Source: Pseudomonas sp. (GTDB taxonomy: Bacteria > Pseudomonadota > Gammaproteobacteria > Pseudomonadales > Pseudomonadaceae). Taken from it: a stretch of DNA of 64,000 bases. How positions within the stretch are numbered: the first letter of the stretch is position 1; the number at the start of each line of letters is the position of its first letter. Positions 29,008-37,494 of this stretch are shown here, piece by piece. The notes under the pieces were generated by a model. That model was not told the origin of the DNA. It worked only from the letters and a program-made list of their open reading frames with translations, and did not search any database. The stretch is from assembly GCF_030683065.1 (NCBI RefSeq), contig NZ_JAUXMX010000030.1:62001-126000 (forward strand). Reading direction: 5' to 3'. A program made the position numbers and the translations under genes.

Positions 29008-29927
29008 GGGCTGGCATCCGACCTGGCCAAGCGGGCGATGTCGTCGAGCATCAGATTGGCGCCCATAATTCCGCCCGACATGCTCCAGGGCACAGCGTCG
29101 ACCAGCCACACCTGTTGCCGCCGCGGCGCCCGCATCTGCTGCCACAGGGGGTGCCGCAACAAGCGGTCATAACTCTGCTGCACGGCCTGGCTATCCGCAC
29201 GCATGAAGACAAAAAAGATATCGGCATTGACCACCGGAAGGCTTTCTTTACTGGTGAGTTTCAGGGATACGCCACGCGCCCCCTGGCTAGCCGCGCTCCA
29301 GTTGAAGCCCAGCTCGTTGAGCACCGAGCCGGCAAAGCTGGCGGGCAGATGGCTGCGGACATGGTCTTCACGAACTTCCAGCACCGACACCGTGGGCGGC
29401 CAGTGCCCGGCGAACGCCCGTTGTAGTTGCGCGCGCAGCTGTGCCACGCGGCGCTGCCATTTTTGCAGAAGCGCCACGGCCATCTGCTGCCGGTGCAGGG
29501 CAACGCCCATTTGCAGCAGGGTCTGCTTGAACTCGGAGACTTCATCGAGCATCACCACTGGGGCGATTCGTTCGAGCAAGGGCGCAATGCGCTGATGGCG
29601 AAAGCGCGAGGCGACGATCAAGTCGGGCTTAAGCAGGACGATATCTTCCAGGCTCGGCTGGGTCTCCAGCCCGACATGCGGCACCTGCGCCAATGCCCCG
29701 CGCAAATAGCGATAGGTCGGTTTTTCGCTCCAGGAATCGACGATGCCACAGGGTGTCACGCCAAGGGCTACGGCGCTGTCGGTGGCGCCCTGGAACAGGG
29801 TCACCAGCCGCGCCGGGGTTGCCAACGCTTGCGCCGTGGCCGAGGTGAATGGCCTGAGCGCCAGCAGGCCGAGGGACAGGCGCAACAGCGTGCGCCTGGA
29901 CACCTGTTTGAGAGACTCAGGCTTCAC
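29004..29927 (-). CDS. Iron-siderophore substrate-binding protein (FecB-like)
   Basis: 307 residues. The N-terminus [17 protein letters not shown] carries a twin-arginine pattern, so export may be via Tat, with cleavage near SATAQA. The mature part has the periplasmic-binding-protein pattern of class III clusters: [40 protein letters not shown], and a long connecting helix. It starts at GTG 29927, overlapping the previous gene by 11 bases. It hands the ferric siderophore to the FecCD permeases. Confidence 0.92.
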   Translation of the reverse strand: MKPESLKQVSRRTLLRLSLGLLALRPFTSATAQALATPARLVTLFQGATDSAVALGVTPCGIVDSWSEKPTYRYLRGALAQVPHVGLETQPSLEDIVLLKPDLIVASRFRHQRIAPLLERIAPVVMLDEVSEFKQTLLQMGVALHRQQMAVALLQKWQRRVAQLRAQLQRAFAGHWPPTVSVLEVREDHVRSHLPASFAGSVLNELGFNWSAASQGARGVSLKLTSKESLPVVNADIFFVFMRADSQAVQQSYDRLLRHPLWQQMRAPRRQQVWLVDAVPWSMSGGIMGANLMLDDIARLARSDASP

Positions 29928-30858
29928 GCTGCAACCTGTGGAAGGGGTTGACCACCTGGCCCTTGCCGAACGGCATACTGCCCGGGCCGCCCGCCCGCGC
30001 GATCATGGGGGTCAGCAGCAGTTTCTGCGGCCAGTGCGGCAATTCGAAAAGCTGGCGTTTCAGCATGGCGCGGGTGTCATCGTCGAATTCAATGGTCTCG
30101 ATCAGCTCATCCAGCACCTCGCGCAGACTGCCCCACAAGATCGTAACTGGGAGTGAATAGACCTGCGCGAGGGTATCGATGATCGCCCGGATATTGACCT
30201 GGATGGCCAGCGTCTGCAGCCAGAACAACAGGTCTTCAGGACGTTCGTGATAGAGCGTGTTGGCGTGGCCTTGTTTCAGCCGGTAGCACGGGTCAGCCAT
30301 GCCGTTGCGCTCCAGCCAGGGCACCAAGATGCGCAAAGAGTCGTGATCGCGCAGTAGCAAACCTTGCACATGGCCGGCTTGCCACACCAGCACTGCATTC
30401 TGCCCGTGTACTTCAGCGAGCATGCCGAGGCGGAACAGGCGCAGATTGATGTCGAAGAAGCTGTGGCACAGCTCGCGGAACAGCGTCAGCACCGAGGGCG
30501 TATCCGCAGGCAGGTCGCGGTAGCTCATCCAGTCATCGAAGAAATGCCGGTCGCTTGCCGGCAGCGACGTGCCTAGGGCGGCCATGGGCAGCAGGCGACA
30601 ATCGGCATCCGCGAGCAGCTCCGCCGGGTAGCTGCGCACCATCGCCGCCAGGTGGCGCGGCGCCTCATCGAACAGCGTGGCCTCCGTCGGCAAGGAGGCA
30701 CCATTTTCGACCTCTTCGATAAACTGGCTGAAGTAGTGAGTGAGGGCCTGTATTCCGGCGCCTCCACCAATGCCCAGCGGGCAACGGTATTCGTGGCTAT
30801 TCCTGCACCACGGATCGCCATAAGGCGATCCGCTGGCAGCCAATACCCGTACTCTCAC
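29917..30858 (-). CDS. IucA/IucC C-terminal (FhuF-like, PF06276-type) domain protein, N-terminally short
   Basis: 313 residues matching only the C-terminal half of NRPS-independent siderophore synthetases. Visible motifs are [42 protein letters not shown] and a terminal NPFHRLQ. The ATP-binding N-terminal half (about 300 residues in IucA/IucC) is missing, because the TonB receptor gene ends only 13 bases upstream. The GTG start at 30858 has no clear ribosome binding site. It may be a stand-alone ferric-siderophore reductase or binding protein, or a synthetase remnant. The intact frame and close packing favour a functional stand-alone protein. Confidence 0.7.
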   Translation of the reverse strand: MRVRVLAASGSPYGDPWCRNSHEYRCPLGIGGGAGIQALTHYFSQFIEEVENGASLPTEATLFDEAPRHLAAMVRSYPAELLADADCRLLPMAALGTSLPASDRHFFDDWMSYRDLPADTPSVLTLFRELCHSFFDINLRLFRLGMLAEVHGQNAVLVWQAGHVQGLLLRDHDSLRILVPWLERNGMADPCYRLKQGHANTLYHERPEDLLFWLQTLAIQVNIRAIIDTLAQVYSLPVTILWGSLREVLDELIETIEFDDDTRAMLKRQLFELPHWPQKLLLTPMIARAGGPGSMPFGKGQVVNPFHRLQREA

Positions 30859-30871
30859 TTTCGCGGCACCG

Positions 30872-33316
30872 TTAAAATCCGACGGTCGTCGACAATAGCC
30901 AGGTTCTTGGCGTCGACATCGTCAGCCCAGGCTCGCTGTCATCCGAAGCGCCGGCCGAAGCCCAGTAGCGGTCATCCAGCACGTTCTCGACACTGGCGCG
31001 CAGGGTGACGTCCTTGCCATCGACCTTGAAGGCATAACGCGCACCGAGGTCGAATCGCTCCCAGCCATCGATCTGCTTGCTGTTGGCCTGGTCCAGGTAC
31101 TGCGAGCTGGAATGAATGCCGCGTGCGGTCAGGGTCGCCCCCGGCAGGGCCGGTACATCCCACTCGGCGCCGAGGTTGACGTTGTACTCGGGCGTGGCCG
31201 GTGCACGGTTGCCGTCGGAGATGCCGCCGACTGTATCGGTCAGCTCGCTGCCCATGTACATCACGCCACCGAGCAGGCGAAAGCCCTTGAGCGGTTCGCC
31301 GAACACGCTCAGCTCGACGCCCTGGTTCTCGCGCTTGCCGTTGGGGCCGAATACCCGCGAGGTGGCGTTGGTCTCGTAGGCCGGCTGCTTGATGCGGAAG
31401 GCGCTGGCGGTGAGCGCGAAAGCGCCCAGGTCATACTTGGCGCCAACCTCGACCTGGCGGCTGGTAAACGGCGGGAATATCTGGTCCTCGTTGATCGAGG
31501 TCGACGGGGCGATCTTGCCCTGGCTCAAGCCTTCCATGTAGTTGGCGTAAAGCGACAGCTGATCGGTGACTTTGTACAGGATGCCGGCCGATGGCGAGAC
31601 CTTCTCCTCGTCATAGGCCGTGGCGCCTTTCACGTCATCGCTCCAGTCATCGACCTTGACCCGCTGCCAGCGCGCGCCCAGGGTCAGCAGCAAGCGATCC
31701 TCGAAGAGACCGAGGGTGTCGGACAGTGCCACGCCGGTAAAGCGGTTCTCGGTGTAGACCTCGGAATCGAAGCGGGTCGGCGTGCCGGGTGTCGGCGTCG
31801 CTACCGGGTTGTAGAGGTTGCTGGGCGCTGCAGCATAACGGGCACCACCATTGGTGAAGTCCATGTAGAAATAACTGGCGGACAGGTTCAACTCATGGCT
31901 CACGGGGCCGGTATCGAACCAGTTACGCAGGCCCGCTATGGCGGTCCTGACCGTCTCGTCGCGGGTAAAATCACGGGGCTGGACGCTGAAGTCTCCCGCG
32001 TCGTTGGTGATTGAGACGTTATGCCGGAGGAAATCATGGTTGCTCTCGCGAGCGCCGACAGCGCCATAGACCATCAGCGAATCGCTGAGATCGAACTCGC
32101 CATTCAGCGCGCCAAAGGTATCCTGGGTACGCGCCTTGCTCCAGGCCTGCGCATAGTTGCGGCGCACGTCATCGGCATCCGGCACCTTGGCATTGGCCCC
32201 CACCAGTACGCGTTCCTGCGGGGCATCGGTAGCGCGCTCGGTATGCCCGACATCCGCCGAAAGCCGCAGCCGCTCACCGTGAAAATCCAGGCCCAACACG
32301 GCCATCTCGCGGTCGACGCTCTGCTGGTCCCACTCGGTGTCACCAGACTGCTTCACGCCGTTGAAACGCAGACCGAACTGCTTCTCGTCACCGAAACGGC
32401 GGCCGATATCCAGCGCACCGCCGACCTGGCTGTCCGCGGCGTGGCTGCCGGTGAACTCGGTGATCGGCTTGTCGCCCGCACGCTTGGGCAGCACATTGAT
32501 GCCGCCGCCCACGCTGCCCCGCGGCGAGATACCGTTGATCAGCTGGCTCGGCCCCTTGATGACGTCCACGCGCTCGGCCATTTCCATGTCGATCGAGTAG
32601 GTCGGCAGGATGCCGTAGAGGCCGTTGTAGGCAACATCGCTGTTGAACAGGCTGAGCCCACGGATGGTGAACTGCTCGAAGCGGCCGCCCGCCGGGTTGG
32701 TCGCGCGCACCGACGGGTCGCTGGCGATCAGGTCGCCCAGGGTACGCGCCTGCTGGTTCTTCACCATCTCGCTGGTGTAGGTGATCAAGCTGAACGGCGT
32801 TTCCATGAAGTCACGCTTGCCCAACATGCCCAATCCCCCTTCACGGGCCACCTGGCCGCCGGCATACGCCTGCCCGGCAGCCTCGGTAGGTGTGCCAATA
32901 ATCGAAGTCGCTGGCAGTTGATACACGTCAGCGGGCTGATCCGCCGCGGGATTGAGGGTGTAGGCCTGCTCACCCACAGGCTGCAAGCGCAGTCCGGAGC
33001 CTTGCAGCAACTGGGCAAAGCCATCCTCCACCTGGTATTCGCCGGAAAGGCCGGCGCTGTTGAGGCCATTCACCAACGCCGGATCCACCGACAGGTTGAC
33101 CCCGGCCAGGCCGGCGAAGCGGGTCAGCGCTGCGCTCAGGCTACCGGCAGGCACCTCATAGCTGCGTCGGGCCGTATCTTCGGCCCAGCTGGTGGAGATC
33201 AATAGCGGACTGGCGCTTAGGCTCAGCAGCAGACTCAGGCGCAACAGCGGACGAAGGGTGGACGAGGCTGGACGCAAACGGCATGGCATTCTTGCGGGCA
33301 TTGGAGAAGCTCTCAT
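30872..33316 (-). CDS. TonB-dependent siderophore receptor with signalling (STN) domain
   Basis: 814 residues. A signal sequence (to about residue 45, ending SWAED) is followed by an STN domain (about 50-120, [20 protein letters not shown]). The plug has [15 protein letters not shown] and a [26 protein letters not shown] turn, and the 22-strand barrel ends in ...WLLSTTVGF with a terminal Phe. The STN domain means it signals to FecR in the inner membrane. ATG 33316 and ATG 33301 are both possible starts; the latter has GAGAG at good spacing. It lies 53 bases after fecR, leaving room for an ECF-driven promoter. Confidence 0.95.
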   Translation of the reverse strand: MRASPMPARMPCRLRPASSTLRPLLRLSLLLSLSASPLLISTSWAEDTARRSYEVPAGSLSAALTRFAGLAGVNLSVDPALVNGLNSAGLSGEYQVEDGFAQLLQGSGLRLQPVGEQAYTLNPAADQPADVYQLPATSIIGTPTEAAGQAYAGGQVAREGGLGMLGKRDFMETPFSLITYTSEMVKNQQARTLGDLIASDPSVRATNPAGGRFEQFTIRGLSLFNSDVAYNGLYGILPTYSIDMEMAERVDVIKGPSQLINGISPRGSVGGGINVLPKRAGDKPITEFTGSHAADSQVGGALDIGRRFGDEKQFGLRFNGVKQSGDTEWDQQSVDREMAVLGLDFHGERLRLSADVGHTERATDAPQERVLVGANAKVPDADDVRRNYAQAWSKARTQDTFGALNGEFDLSDSLMVYGAVGARESNHDFLRHNVSITNDAGDFSVQPRDFTRDETVRTAIAGLRNWFDTGPVSHELNLSASYFYMDFTNGGARYAAAPSNLYNPVATPTPGTPTRFDSEVYTENRFTGVALSDTLGLFEDRLLLTLGARWQRVKVDDWSDDVKGATAYDEEKVSPSAGILYKVTDQLSLYANYMEGLSQGKIAPSTSINEDQIFPPFTSRQVEVGAKYDLGAFALTASAFRIKQPAYETNATSRVFGPNGKRENQGVELSVFGEPLKGFRLLGGVMYMGSELTDTVGGISDGNRAPATPEYNVNLGAEWDVPALPGATLTARGIHSSSQYLDQANSKQIDGWERFDLGARYAFKVDGKDVTLRASVENVLDDRYWASAGASDDSEPGLTMSTPRTWLLSTTVGF

Positions 33317-33331
33317 TTATTTGTTCACTTA

Positions 33332-33345
33332 CCTGTAAAGACAGG
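33332..33345. repeat. Hairpin between fecR and the receptor gene
   Basis: CCTGT and ACAGG arms around AAAG, in the 53-bp gap before the receptor start. It may mark an attenuator or the edge of the sigma-factor-dependent receptor promoter. Confidence 0.3.
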
Positions 33346-33369
33346 CGAGCCGAAATAAAGGGACAGGCT

Positions 33370-34317
33370 TCAACCGATATTTTTACGCGCCAGCAAGGTG
33401 ACCCAGAAACGGGTGCGCGAATGCACCTCCAGCGGTAGGCTGGCGGCAAGCAATTCCAGGATGCGGCCGGTGTCATCCAGGCGGAAACTGCCGGTGACAC
33501 GTAACGACTCAAGCTCCGGCTCCCAACGCAACATCCCAGGGCGGTGCTTGCTCAGCTCGCGCAGAAAATCGCCCAACATCTGGTCTTGGGCAATCAGCAC
33601 ACCATCGCGCCAGCCCAGTTCGAACACATCGAATGGCTCCGCCGTGCCGACGCTGGCAGCCAGGAGGTTCGCGCGTTGACCTGCGCGCAAATCCAGTGCC
33701 GCCCCCCGCAAGGGCTGCAGCGCCACCAAGCCACTGAGCACCGAGACCTGACAGCCCTGCAGAGTTTGCCGGATGCAGAGCTCACTCTGCGCGACTACAA
33801 CCTGCCCGTGACGGGTCTGGATGGTCAATGGCGACGTGCCCGGCACCTTCAAGGCTATTTCGCCTTCAATGAGGGTCAAGCTCCGGCTCTGCATATTCAC
33901 ATCAACGGCGCTGGCGGTATTGAGCTGCAGCGAGCTGCCATCGGCTAGTTGCAACAGCTTGCGCTCTCCGGTGGCGGTGTGCAGGTCGGCCCGCCAGACA
34001 TCCAGAGGCAGCTGCCGACCGAGCAGCCAGGCGGTCGGCACCAGCGCCGCCGCGCCCAACGCGCACTTGAGCACCGCGCGCCGCCCCGGCTGCGGACGAT
34101 CCAGGCTGGCCAAGGCCAGTGCCGAAGGGAGTTCGGCGAGGCGTTGGCGCAAGACCTGAGCCTTCTGCCAGGCCTGTTCGTGACTGGCGCAGCTGTCGCG
34201 CCAACATTGCAGGCCGGCCCGATCCTGCTCACTGGCAGCACCTGACTCCAGCAACGCCAGCCACTGCGCGGCGGCCCGCGCCACCTGGCGAGCCTCGGCC
34301 GAGGGCGGCGAAGCCAT
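33370..34317 (-). CDS. FecR-type anti-sigma/sigma-regulator
   Basis: 315 residues. An N-terminal cytoplasmic domain (ARAAAQWLALLESGAASEQD, WRDSCASHEQAWQ) is followed by a single membrane helix (about 85-105, VLKCALGAAALVPTAWLLG). The periplasmic FecR domain has TATGERKLLQLADGSSLQLNTAS and LIEGEIAL, and a C-terminal secretin-like domain follows. It relays the signal from the STN domain of the TonB receptor to the sigma factor. ATG 34317 shares its base with the sigma stop (TAATG), so the two are translationally coupled. Confidence 0.93.
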   Translation of the reverse strand: MASPPSAEARQVARAAAQWLALLESGAASEQDRAGLQCWRDSCASHEQAWQKAQVLRQRLAELPSALALASLDRPQPGRRAVLKCALGAAALVPTAWLLGRQLPLDVWRADLHTATGERKLLQLADGSSLQLNTASAVDVNMQSRSLTLIEGEIALKVPGTSPLTIQTRHGQVVVAQSELCIRQTLQGCQVSVLSGLVALQPLRGAALDLRAGQRANLLAASVGTAEPFDVFELGWRDGVLIAQDQMLGDFLRELSKHRPGMLRWEPELESLRVTGSFRLDDTGRILELLAASLPLEVHSRTRFWVTLLARKNIG

Positions 34318-34826
34318 TACAGTTCCACCAACAGGCAATGCTCGTAGGCTTGCGCCATGTAGCGTTTGACCGTGCGCTCCGATACCTGCAAACGCTCGGC
34401 GATCTGCTGATAACCCAGGCCCTCCAATTGGCTCCAGAGAAACGCCCGGCGTATCGCCGCCGGCAGCCCGTCGAGCATTTCATCCAACGCCTGCAGGGTT
34501 TCCAACAGCAGCCAGCGTTGTTCGGGGGACGGCACACTGACCTCGGGCAGCGCCGCCAGCGCATCCAGGTAAGCCTGCTCCAGGCTGCGGCGCTGGTAGA
34601 AGTTGCTCAGCAGCCGTTTGCCCACCGTCAGCAGATAGGCCCGCGGCTCATGCAAGTCGGCAATCCGCTGGGAGCTGGCGAGTAACCGCACAAAGGTATC
34701 CTGACTGAGATCCGCGGCATCGCAGCCATTGCCCAGGCGCCGCCTCAACCAACCCTCCAGCCAACCGCTATGGTCGCGGTACAGATCGTGGAGGGTTTGC
34801 TCCGTCGCCATCGCCGTATCACTCAT
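34317..34826 (-). CDS. FecI-type ECF sigma factor (iron starvation)
   Basis: 169 residues. Region 2 (LYRDHSGWLEGWLRRRLGNG, AADLSQDTFVRLL, EPRAYLLTVGKRLLSNFYQRR) and region 4 (LDGLPAAIRRAFLWSQLEGL, YQQIAERLQVSERTVKRYM) match FecI-like extracytoplasmic function sigma factors. The ATG at 34826 follows AAGG. Together with FecR and the STN receptor it forms a cell-surface signalling system that should switch on the receptor when the cognate siderophore is present. Its own gene lies under a Fur-box-like palindrome. Confidence 0.93.
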   Translation of the reverse strand: MSDTAMATEQTLHDLYRDHSGWLEGWLRRRLGNGCDAADLSQDTFVRLLASSQRIADLHEPRAYLLTVGKRLLSNFYQRRSLEQAYLDALAALPEVSVPSPEQRWLLLETLQALDEMLDGLPAAIRRAFLWSQLEGLGYQQIAERLQVSERTVKRYMAQAYEHCLLVEL

Positions 34827-34842
34827 GTCAAAAGCCTTGCGC

Positions 34843-34872
34843 TTAGAATGATTCAAATGAGATTCATTCTAA
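34843..34872 (-). promoter_or_regulatory. Fur-box-like palindrome upstream of the sigma factor gene
   Basis: TTAGAATGA at 34843-34851 is repeated perfectly inverted at 34864-34872 (TCATTCTAA). The interior AATGAGATTCATT is itself palindromic. The AT-rich ATGA/TCAT pattern resembles overlapping 7-1-7 Fur sites. It lies 17-46 bases before the sigma start, where it can block transcription when iron is plentiful. Confidence 0.75.
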
Positions 34873-35286
34873 TTAACATTACTACTGCAAACCAAGCCTT
34901 TTATGCAGCTGGAACCCTCGCCCAGTTCAGACAGGACGAGCCGACGGAGTAAGAAGCGCGCCACAGAGCCCATGCCGAGCTCAGTCGGCGGGCCAGCATC
35001 TACCGCTGACGATCAACTGCCGGAATCTCGGGAAATAGGGATGGCTGTCTCGGCTGCCACAGCAGGGCGCCGCGGCCAGCCAAGCATTCGCCTCGACCGG
35101 CAACGAAGGCGGCAAGCGCGAGCCGCGCGATGCGGCACTGAGGAAATAGGATTGAAAGGCCTCAACGGCGTGGATGCCGGAGCGATTTTGTGGGAGGGCT
35201 GGTAAACAGGCCGAGGCGTACCTAGAAGGCGCTATTTCCGACAGATAGCGGCAAAGTGCGCGCCGCAGCGCCGGCAACGCGCACAT
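34873..35286. other. Intergenic stretch without a supported gene
   Basis: This 414-bp region lies between the Fur box and the tRNA terminator. Open frames of about 100 codons exist on both strands, but they lack ribosome binding sites, recognisable domains or coding-like composition. I see no RNA gene or repeat in it. Confidence 0.6.
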
Positions 35287-35316
35287 AAAAAACCCCCAGG
35301 TATCACTACCTGAGGG
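35287..35316 (-). terminator. Rho-independent terminator of the tRNA operon
   Basis: On the minus strand CCCTCAGGTA pairs with TACCTGGGGG (one mismatch), followed by TTTTTT. It lies 10 bases past the CCA end of the last tRNA-Asp. Confidence 0.85.
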
Positions 35317-35325
35317 CTTCATATA

Positions 35326-35402
35326 TGGCGCAGCGGACGGGACTCGAACCCGCGACCCCCGGCGTGACAGGCCGGTATTCTAACCGACTGAACTACCGCT
35401 GC
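35326..35402 (-). tRNA. tRNA-Asp (GTC), copy 2
   Basis: 77 bases including encoded CCA. The anticodon loop CCTGTCACG has GTC, with T-loop GTTCGAGTC and D-loop AGTTCAGTCGG; the acceptor stem GCAGCGG pairs with CCGCTGC. The sequence is identical to the copy at 35502-35578. It is the last gene of the Val-Asp-Asp array. Confidence 0.97.
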
Positions 35403-35501
35403 GTGTCGGATGGACTTGCGTCCAAAGAACTCTTGCTTCCTCTGGTAGAGCGCTGTGCTAGCCGTTCTACCTCATGCCAGACAAACCTGACATGGAAAAT
35501 A

Positions 35502-35578
35502 TGGCGCAGCGGACGGGACTCGAACCCGCGACCCCCGGCGTGACAGGCCGGTATTCTAACCGACTGAACTACCGCTGC
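35502..35578 (-). tRNA. tRNA-Asp (GTC), copy 1
   Basis: 77 bases with encoded CCA and anticodon GTC, identical to the second copy 99 bases downstream. Each copy is preceded by a GGACGCAAGTCC hairpin leader, probably used in 5' processing. Confidence 0.97.
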
Positions 35579-35613
35579 GCGTCGGTCGGACTTGCGTCCG
35601 AATTCACAAAGAG

Positions 35614-35689
35614 TGGTGGGTGATGACGGGATCGAACCGCCGACCCTCTGCTTGTAAGGCAGATGCTCTCCCAGCTGAGCTAATCACCC
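35614..35689 (-). tRNA. tRNA-Val (TAC)
   Basis: 76 bases with encoded CCA. The anticodon loop CTTACAA has TAC, the acceptor GGGTGAT pairs with ATCACCC, and the T-loop is GTTCGATCC. It is the first gene of the array, downstream of a strong promoter. Confidence 0.97.
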
Positions 35690-35708
35690 TTCGCTTTGTG
35701 AGGCGCGC

Positions 35709-35737
35709 AATTTACGGGTGGGACGGACCTAAGTCAA
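35709..35737 (-). promoter_or_regulatory. Sigma-70 promoter of the tRNA array
   Basis: On the minus strand TTGACT (-35) is followed by a 17-base spacer and TAAATT (-10). The expected start is about 12 bases before tRNA-Val. The near-consensus boxes fit a strong stable-RNA promoter. Confidence 0.8.
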
Positions 35738-35836
35738 TACCCTGCTTAAAGTTTTTCTCAGAAACGGGAAATATCACGAGCGTCACCCAAAGCATGATGA
35801 GTTCGAAAGATCCTGTGCAGGCGGTCTGACGCCGGA

Positions 35837-36361
35837 TTACAGCGCCACATTCAAGGTGAGCGTTGCCGTCACGCGATTGTCCGTAGCGCGATCCAGACCC
35901 GCCCCGGCAATCCGCACGCCCTGCTGTTCCAGCCAAGTGAACCAACGCAGGAGCTGGACGAATGGCGCCGGCTGCAGGCTAACCTGTAGCGAACCGTCGC
36001 TGTCGCTATCCAGCCGCTCTATAAGCAAACCCTGCTCGGCTGCACTGGCGGTAACCAGGCCTTGCAAGCGCGCCGGATCGAGACTGACCTGCGGCTGGTT
36101 CGCCAGGCTGCGCGCCAACGGCGCCTGTGCCTGCAGGTAGGCGTACAAAGCCTGCTCCTGCGCAAAGGCGCTGCGGGCCGCCGTCACACCCTGTCGCGCG
36201 GGTTGCCAGAACAACACATACACCAGCGTTAGCAGCACAAACAGGGCCAACAGCCCCAGCGCCAGGCGCTCACGGGGCAGCAGAGCACGCCAGCGCTGCA
36301 GCGCCAGCGAACCTTGCAAGTGTGCCGCGAATGGCTTCTTCGACTCGCTCAAGTTGTTCAT
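35837..36361 (-). CDS. gspM: Type II secretion system protein M (XcpZ-like)
   Basis: A 174-residue bitopic inner-membrane protein. The membrane helix is at about residues 30-52 (LALGLLALFVLLTLVYVLFW), followed by a coiled segment and a small ferredoxin-like periplasmic domain with LQVSLQPAPFVQLLRWFTWLEQQGVRI. GspM joins GspL in the assembly platform that couples the ATPase to the pseudopilus. It is the last gene of gspE-gspM and overlaps gspL by ATGA. Confidence 0.9.
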   Translation of the reverse strand: MNNLSESKKPFAAHLQGSLALQRWRALLPRERLALGLLALFVLLTLVYVLFWQPARQGVTAARSAFAQEQALYAYLQAQAPLARSLANQPQVSLDPARLQGLVTASAAEQGLLIERLDSDSDGSLQVSLQPAPFVQLLRWFTWLEQQGVRIAGAGLDRATDNRVTATLTLNVAL

Positions 36362-37494
36362 CCTCCAATCACCAAACGGGCGCTGAGCCCTTCCGCCTCA
36401 CGGCTTGCCGACCCCAGTTGCACCCGCAAGCCAGCCGCTTGCAAGCGTTCGCGCAAGCGCTCCAGCTCAGCGAAACCGCGCGCCTGAATCTGCATGGCCA
36501 GATCGCCGCGAATGTCGCTGAAATCCACTTGTTGCACCTGCACATGTTCGCCTTCGACCTCGATGGCCTGAGTCACCTGAGCGAGCATCCCGAGCAAGCG
36601 CCCCTGACCACGGCTATCGCCCACGGCTAGATGCTGATCCAACTGCGCACGCAGATCGACCAGCTTGCGATCCTCGGGAAACAGATCCTGGTAGAGCACC
36701 ACGCTGGCCTGCGCATAGGTATCGGCCTGACGCTGCAGATGCCAGCCTTGGGCCAGATTGAAGCCCCACTGCAAGACCAGCCACAAACCGAGCAAGCCGA
36801 GCAAAGGCCGCCAGCCCCGCCACCGCCCAGCATTCTCTAGTGGCGCGAACTCTCCCTGAGCCAGATCATTGCTCGGCGCCTGCTGCGCTAACCAGCCATA
36901 GGCATCGGCAAGCTCCAGACACTCATCCAGCGGCGCCAGCCCGGCCTGCTGCGTAGAGCGATAGGCGATATGCGGATGCGGGCAAAGCTCCGCCAGTGGC
37001 GGCCATGACTCGCCATTCAGCGCCATGCGCGCCACCCCTTCCCCGCCGAGCAGCCAGCGCGAACCCAGGTACAGCAACTGAGTACCCTGGCGTGGCAACA
37101 GATCGGCATCCACGGCAATCGCCCGTGGCGCTACCGGGCACAGCGCCAGCCAGCCCGCCAACCAACTGCGGCGCACTGCAAACACCCGGTGACGGCCGTC
37201 CGCGAGCCGCTCGCCCAAGGCCAGATGCAGTTGCTCGATGTCCTCGGCCAGCAACTCCTCTACCGCGTACGGTAAAGCCTGACGCAGCCAGCGCGTTTTC
37301 TGTGTCGGCAAGCGCACGGCGCAGGCCGTTACCGCCTCGACCGGCAGAACCAGGGTCCACGCCTCGGTCAAACCGGCCAGCGCCTCGGCAAACGGCAGAC
37401 ACTGGCTGTCGTCGCCATGGACGCGTTGCACCGGCAACTCCGCCCAGGCGCCGACAGCGGCTGCAGGCGGCAGAAACACACACAACTGATTCAT
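36358..37494 (-). CDS. gspL: Type II secretion system protein L (XcpY-like)
   Basis: 378 residues. A cytoplasmic actin-like domain (1-235) contains the conserved KTRWLRQALPYAVEELLAED segment that contacts the GspE ATPase. A single membrane helix (about 240-258) and a periplasmic ferredoxin-like domain follow. It links the cytoplasmic ATPase to GspM. It overlaps both neighbours by four bases. Confidence 0.92.
   Translation of the reverse strand: MNQLCVFLPPAAAVGAWAELPVQRVHGDDSQCLPFAEALAGLTEAWTLVLPVEAVTACAVRLPTQKTRWLRQALPYAVEELLAEDIEQLHLALGERLADGRHRVFAVRRSWLAGWLALCPVAPRAIAVDADLLPRQGTQLLYLGSRWLLGGEGVARMALNGESWPPLAELCPHPHIAYRSTQQAGLAPLDECLELADAYGWLAQQAPSNDLAQGEFAPLENAGRWRGWRPLLGLLGLWLVLQWGFNLAQGWHLQRQADTYAQASVVLYQDLFPEDRKLVDLRAQLDQHLAVGDSRGQGRLLGMLAQVTQAIEVEGEHVQVQQVDFSDIRGDLAMQIQARGFAELERLRERLQAAGLRVQLGSASREAEGLSARLVIGG

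Noticed and set aside
34903..35322. Two frames of about 100 codons between the sigma factor and the tRNAs
   Set aside because: They overlap each other on opposite strands, lack ribosome binding sites and resemble no family.
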